Positions 60,502 through 64,000 of a stretch of 64,000 nucleotides of DNA are shown here, piece by piece. A model generated the notes under the pieces. That model was not told the origin of the DNA, searched no databases, and saw nothing but the letters and a program-made list of their open reading frames with translations. The position numbers and the translations under genes were made by a program. Within the stretch, counting starts at the first letter, position 1. Every line of letters begins with the position of its first letter. This DNA comes from an uncultured Eubacterium sp. (GTDB taxonomy: Bacteria; Bacillota; Clostridia; Lachnospirales; Lachnospiraceae), in contig CAJUBQ010000003.1 of NCBI GenBank assembly GCA_910584595.1, positions 1 to 64,000 of the forward strand, written 5' to 3'.

Positions 60502-61128
60502 ATGAAAGCCGAACCTAATGATTGGAGACCATATGGTAAAATTATTTATCAGAAACAACATTTCATAGTCAAGCAAGTAGCCTTACTGCCTGAAAAAGCA
60601 GCTGAATATGACAGTGCGCCTGATTATGCCTGCTGTCCGATTCAATCCTGGCAGTATACCGATTTACATAAGTTATTTGACGACTGGCGCCAACAATTTG
60701 CCAAATCATCTTCAAATGGCATCTGCAAACGCATTCCATGTATCTGTTATCCGGATACGATAACCTTTCGGGCAGCTTATTTAGCCGGCCTAAAGCATAG
60801 CGCCTTTATGAAGTCTATGAACGACAACATTGATCGCGGATGGGAATCTGCAAGAATTACCGCACATGATACCGTAACGAAAGCAACGAAAGCAAAAGAC
60901 CTGAAAGAAATATGCAGAGCCATCGGTTACCCGCCGTTTATCATCGCTGCACTTGGGAAAGCCCTTCTCAAATTTGAAGATGGAGACGCCATCCCGCTGA
61001 TAGCCAAATTCTACGAGGAATTGATTACAAGTATTCTCTATACGCCTGTAGAAAAGACAGACGAATTGGCATTAAAGATTTCTGATAAAACATGGGAAAT
61101 CATCGATGCCACTGAATTTAATTACTAA
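60502..61128 (+). CDS. hypothetical 208-residue protein upstream of the Y-family polymerase
   Basis: Start ATG at 60502 with GGAGG seven bases upstream. No membrane helix. Recognisable features are an early KIIYQKQHFIVKQVALLPEK, an ICKRIPCICYPDTITFRAAY stretch with three Cys, and a helical C-terminal half (TAHDTVTKATKAKDLKEICR). I do not recognise it. It is separated from dinB by two hairpins, so co-transcription is uncertain. Confidence 0.6.
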   Translation: MKAEPNDWRPYGKIIYQKQHFIVKQVALLPEKAAEYDSAPDYACCPIQSWQYTDLHKLFDDWRQQFAKSSSNGICKRIPCICYPDTITFRAAYLAGLKHSAFMKSMNDNIDRGWESARITAHDTVTKATKAKDLKEICRAIGYPPFIIAALGKALLKFEDGDAIPLIAKFYEELITSILYTPVEKTDELALKISDKTWEIIDATEFNY

Positions 61129-61286
61129 TATAACCTAATTTAAATAAGTATACGTTTGGCTGAGAATAAATTTTCGAGAGTACATGGCAAAAACCGGAGG
61201 TGTACCGGGCGTACATTGAGGATTTTTGTCATGCACTCTCGGGAATTTAGGCCAGCCAAACGTGTGCTTATTTAAATTGGGTTATA
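61129..61286. repeat. 158-bp imperfect palindrome (long hairpin)
   Basis: The ends TATAACC and GGTTATA bound the element. Left arm AATTTAAATAAG, ACGTTTGGCTG, CGAGAGT and CATG.CAAAAA are repeated in reverse complement in the right arm with few mismatches. The centre contains its own small hairpin (GTGTACCGGGCGTAC). No ORF. A folded-back element of this form resembles palindromic MITEs. Confidence 0.75.
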
Positions 61287-61310
61287 CCTTCACATAAATA
61301 GTTTTTTATA

Positions 61311-61389
61311 AAAATAACTCTTTCATGCAGAGCATCCTTGATTTTAAATTTACATTTAACAAATATCGCTCTGCTGAAAGAGTTATTTT
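61311..61389. terminator. hairpin, bidirectional terminator-like, before dinB
   Basis: AAAATAACTCTTTCATGCAG (61311-61330) and its complement at 61371-61389 (one-base bulge) form a stem with a ~35-base loop, and a T-run follows on the plus strand (61385-61391). Confidence 0.6.
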
Positions 61390-61398
61390 TTCCATTTA

Positions 61399-61427
61399 AG
61401 AATAACAAAACGCATTTTGGTTATTCT
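61399..61427. promoter_or_regulatory. 29-bp palindrome upstream of dinB, possible operator
   Basis: AGAATAAC (61399-61406) and GTTATTCT (61420-61427) surround AAAACGCATTTTG, which is itself nearly palindromic. It lies 22 bp before the start codon. It is not the GAAC-N4-GTTC LexA box, so an SOS link is not shown. Confidence 0.45.
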
Positions 61428-61449
61428 AACACTATGAGGAGTATCAGCC

Positions 61450-62757
61450 ATGCCGAAACAAATTATTTTTCACATTGACGTAAACAGCGCATTTTTATCC
61501 TGGGAAGCTTCCTACCGCATTCATCATCTTGGCGGAACGGTTGACCTGCGTACGATTCCCTCTGCGGTAGGCGGCAATATATCCAAACGGCGCGGTATTG
61601 TTCTGGCAAAATCCATTCCAGCCAAAAAATATCACATCCAAACCGGAGAACCGATTACAGATGCATTAAGAAAATGCCCCAATCTCATCATCGTTCCTCC
61701 AAACTATGAATTATATGAAAAAAACTCAAAAGCATTTATGAACATATTGCGAAAGTATACCGATAAGGTTGAACAATACAGCATTGACGAAGCTTTTATG
61801 GATATGACCGGAACACAGATGCTTTTCGGCCCTCCTGTTGTAGCTGCCACCGCACTGAAAGATGAGATTCACCACACGCTTGGATTCACTGTAAATGTAG
61901 GCATTTCGGATAAAAAATTGCTTGCCAAAATGGCCAGTGATTTTGAAAAACCTGACCGCGTGCACACGTTGTTTAGCGAAGATATTCAGCAAAAAATGTG
62001 GCCGCTCCCTGTTCGAGATCTGTTTTTTGTCGGGAATGCCTCTGAAAAAAAATTAAATGCCATTGGCATCCAAACAATTGGTGATCTTGCAAAAACAGAC
62101 CTTAAAACATTAAAAGCTCTTTTAAAAAAACATGGGGAGGCAATCTGGAATTTTGCAAACGGAAAAGATGTATCTCTTGTGGAACCCGAACCAGCTGATA
62201 ATAAAGGTTATGGCAACTCCACGACAATCGCCTTTGACGTGGCTGACGCTCCAACTGCTAAATTGGTTTTACTGTCTTTGTCTGAGACGGTTGGCAGACG
62301 TTTGCGCAAAAACCACGTCCGCATTGATATGATTTCAGTCAGTATCCGATATCATGATTTCCATTCCGTATCTCATCAAAGTGTGCTGGAAACTCCCACC
62401 AACATTACAAACGAAATCCACGCTGCAGCATGCAAACTGTTTGATGAGCTTTGGGACGGAACCCCGATCCGTCATCTGGGTGTGCATACCGGACATGTAA
62501 CAAAAGACGGTGCAAACCGTCAGATTTCTCTATTTGACGATACTGATTATGAAAAACTGGAAAAGCTGGACCATGCCGTCGATCATATCCGCGAAAAATT
62601 CGGCGCCGACGCAATCACGCGAGCTTCTTTTTTAAATCAAGATAAAATAGATCATATGAACGGCGGCATATCCAGAGAAAATCGCACTGTGGATTATAGT
62701 AAAATAGATTTGGATATTTCCGTCAAAAAGAAGGTAGATAAATGGGATTTCAATTAG
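61450..62757 (+). CDS. Y-family DNA polymerase (DinB/UmuC type)
   Basis: 435 residues. IIFHIDVNSAFLSWEASYRI at the start and VEQYSIDEAFMDMTG (~107-121) hold the catalytic Asp and Glu. Fingers GIVLAKSIPAKKYHIQTGEP, thumb-type HhH SEKKLNAIGIQTIGDLAKTD, and a little-finger domain in the last 150 residues. This enzyme bypasses damaged bases. The SxSWE and LFGPP forms suggest the Firmicutes UmuC-like group more than the standard DinB. GAGGAG precedes the start. Confidence 0.92.
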   Translation: MPKQIIFHIDVNSAFLSWEASYRIHHLGGTVDLRTIPSAVGGNISKRRGIVLAKSIPAKKYHIQTGEPITDALRKCPNLIIVPPNYELYEKNSKAFMNILRKYTDKVEQYSIDEAFMDMTGTQMLFGPPVVAATALKDEIHHTLGFTVNVGISDKKLLAKMASDFEKPDRVHTLFSEDIQQKMWPLPVRDLFFVGNASEKKLNAIGIQTIGDLAKTDLKTLKALLKKHGEAIWNFANGKDVSLVEPEPADNKGYGNSTTIAFDVADAPTAKLVLLSLSETVGRRLRKNHVRIDMISVSIRYHDFHSVSHQSVLETPTNITNEIHAAACKLFDELWDGTPIRHLGVHTGHVTKDGANRQISLFDDTDYEKLEKLDHAVDHIREKFGADAITRASFLNQDKIDHMNGGISRENRTVDYSKIDLDISVKKKVDKWDFN

Positions 62758-63053
62758 GTGACATGATAGAAACGCGTGAACACGGCGTCCTGCATGGAAT
62801 ACAGCGAGAAATTGCCTGTGAATGCTGGTTTACAAGTAACGGCAGAAGTATTCCTCAAATTATAAAAGTCATGGATGAAGAAGGACGCCTCTACACAATT
62901 CGCGATATTGAACTGCTAACAGCAGAAACCAAAACATACAGTGGTATCCAGACTGTCGAACATTTATGCAGAATCCGTATTTATGGCAACGAAAGCATTG
63001 TGAAACTGATTTACACAAAAGAAAGCTGTAGATGGACAATCATTGAAGTATGA
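62742..63053 (+). CDS. small partner protein overlapping the Y-family polymerase gene
   Basis: 103 residues. The ATG at 62742 with GAAGGT upstream overlaps the polymerase stop by 16 bp, so translation is coupled. The protein is beta-rich (SIPQIIKVMDEEGRLYTIRD, CRIRIYGNESIVKLIYTKES). Polymerases of this type in Clostridia often have a small downstream gene, but I do not recognise the family. By position it probably assists or regulates the polymerase. Confidence 0.6.
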   Translation: MGFQLGDMIETREHGVLHGIQREIACECWFTSNGRSIPQIIKVMDEEGRLYTIRDIELLTAETKTYSGIQTVEHLCRIRIYGNESIVKLIYTKESCRWTIIEV

Positions 63054-64000
63054 TTAACCATTCTCCATTTCCAGCATTTCTCTAAACTCATTGCTTTTAT
63101 TTAAAAGTTGATTATAATTTCCTGTTTCAATCATGCCGCCATTTTTCAATAAAATGATTTGGTCAACTTCACTTAAGATTTCCTGTTTGTGTGTAATCAC
63201 AATCACTGTTTTCTCTTTTAATCTTGTATGCATCAGACTATGAATCTGATGTTCGGAATAAATGTCTGCATTAGAAGTCGCTTCATCAAAGATTATGATT
63301 GGTTTATCATGCACCAAAGCTCTGGCGAGCGCAATTTTTTGTTTTTGCCCTCCCGAAAGTGACGCTCCATTTTGCCCTACAATATAATCCAAAGACGCTT
63401 CTTTTATGAAATCTTCCAAACCACTGTCCAGGCAGGCAGCTTTTATCGCATCATCACTGATTTGTTCATAAAGACGGATATTATTTCGAATCGTATCGTT
63501 AAAAAGATAAATCTGCTGACTGACCACAGATACCATATCTCTGTAATTTTGCAATGATAATTTTGAAATATCTGTTCCATTTAATAGAATCTGCCCCGCT
63601 GATGGCTCATATAACCTTGTAAGCAAATGAATGATCGTCGTTTTTCCTGAACCATTCCTTCCAATTAAGGCAGTTTTGCTGCCTTGCGCAAATGTGATAT
63701 TAACATCACTCAGAACAGCTTTATCGGAACCATAAGAAAAATATACATGACGTAAATCCAATTCCCTGAATACCGTTTCTGTCATTTTTCCGTTATCCTT
63801 CTCTTCCTGTAAATCCATAAATTCATAATATCTTTTTGTAGATGGAACTATACCGGAAAGCAGATATCCAATATTTAAAATCGCTGATATTGGTCCTGTT
63901 ACATAAGAACTATATGTAACAAATGCAAAAACGCTTCCAACCGATAACTGAAAATCAAAAACAAGATTGGCGCCGACAATATACAATATCGTAGACAAAA
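63054..64000 (-). CDS. ABC exporter ATP-binding/permease protein, C-terminal part
   Basis: The frame is open at the right edge, so the N-terminus is missing. The last membrane helices (FDFQLSVGSVFAFVTYSSYV, GPISAILNIGYLLSGIVPST) are followed by a full ATPase domain: Walker A GRNGSGKTT, Q-loop VSQQIYLFNDTIRNNI, signature LSGGQKQKIALARAL, Walker B PIIIFDEATSNAD and the switch histidine in VIVITHKQE. It is an MsbA-like half-transporter for peptides, lipids or drugs. The gene converges with the small polymerase partner with no spacing. Confidence 0.9.
   Translation of the reverse strand, partial: LSTILYIVGANLVFDFQLSVGSVFAFVTYSSYVTGPISAILNIGYLLSGIVPSTKRYYEFMDLQEEKDNGKMTETVFRELDLRHVYFSYGSDKAVLSDVNITFAQGSKTALIGRNGSGKTTIIHLLTRLYEPSAGQILLNGTDISKLSLQNYRDMVSVVSQQIYLFNDTIRNNIRLYEQISDDAIKAACLDSGLEDFIKEASLDYIVGQNGASLSGGQKQKIALARALVHDKPIIIFDEATSNADIYSEHQIHSLMHTRLKEKTVIVITHKQEILSEVDQIILLKNGGMIETGNYNQLLNKSNEFREMLEMENG

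Noticed and set aside
61399..61427. LexA/SOS box before the polymerase
   Set aside because: The palindrome has AGAATAAC half sites, not the GAAC-N4-GTTC pattern used by Firmicutes LexA.
1..64000. tRNA, rRNA or prophage genes
   Set aside because: I scanned for tRNA-like cloverleaf ends, rRNA motifs and phage structural or integrase-linked genes and saw none; the only recombinase is Xer-type.

Overview
The window looks like chromosome from a low-to-medium GC, spore-forming member of the Clostridia, most likely a gut Lachnospiraceae (Blautia/Dorea/Ruminococcus-like). This rests on gene content and order: rplM-rpsI behind ecfA1-ecfA2-ecfT-truA, a hup-rqcP-yabP-yabQ-divIC-spoIIE-tilS-hpt-ftsH block, a class 3 fructose-bisphosphatase, a eukaryote/archaea-type ProS, an FMN-riboswitch rib operon, and a small CotS-type kinase-fold coat protein. 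Strong AGGAGG-type ribosome binding sites and TTGACA-17-TATAAT promoters fit Firmicutes. I see no rRNA, tRNA, CRISPR array or complete transposase gene.

Layout. 1-1900: accessory debris, with the end of an ABC-2 permease, a frameshifted gene, an RHH protein whose tail looks replaced, and a DUF4160-DUF2442 pair with an operator-like tandem palindrome. 1.9-9.5 kb: a dense minus-strand block (AIR-synthase-like protein, Lrp regulator, aminotransferase, TrmL, ECF transporter module, TruA, L13, S9). 9.5-13.7 kb: VanW-type surface protein, a 42-residue membrane protein, a TPR-like membrane protein, a DnaQ-type exonuclease and endonuclease III. 13.8-20.3 kb: a co-directional cluster (DUF308 membrane protein, two small unknowns, TetR regulator, MMPL exporter, YhgE-like partner). 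20.3-20.9 kb: a roughly 320-bp imperfect palindrome without genes. 20.9-24.7 kb: Ig-like surface protein, serine acetyltransferase, HepT-MntA toxin-antitoxin pair, flippase-like membrane protein. 24.8-30 kb: ECF sigma factor with a membrane beta-propeller protein as probable anti-sigma, and a GH13 alpha-glycosidase.

30-38 kb is the sporulation/division/housekeeping block in Bacillus-like order, including a spoIIE promoter with the unusual 21-bp spacer and an overlapping Spo0A box. 38-49 kb: phosphoglucomutase, a PEGA lipoprotein, CotS-like protein, CCA-adding enzyme, ProS, a large exported protein with a degenerate C39-like end, and a proline-rich coat-like protein. 49-54.5 kb: LTA-synthase-like sulfatase, Fbp, Xer-type recombinase. 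54.6-59.7 kb: ferredoxin-fused aldo/keto reductase, then ribD-ribE-ribBA-ribH (minus) under an FMN riboswitch with a terminator.

59.7-61.45 kb is the most structured accessory part: two abutting units bounded by perfect 23-bp and 27-bp inverted repeats (the second encloses a small gene), a truncated ORF, a dispersed repeat, an unknown 208-residue gene, a 158-bp hairpin and a second hairpin. It is followed by a Y-family polymerase with a small overlapping partner gene, and an ABC exporter that runs off the window.
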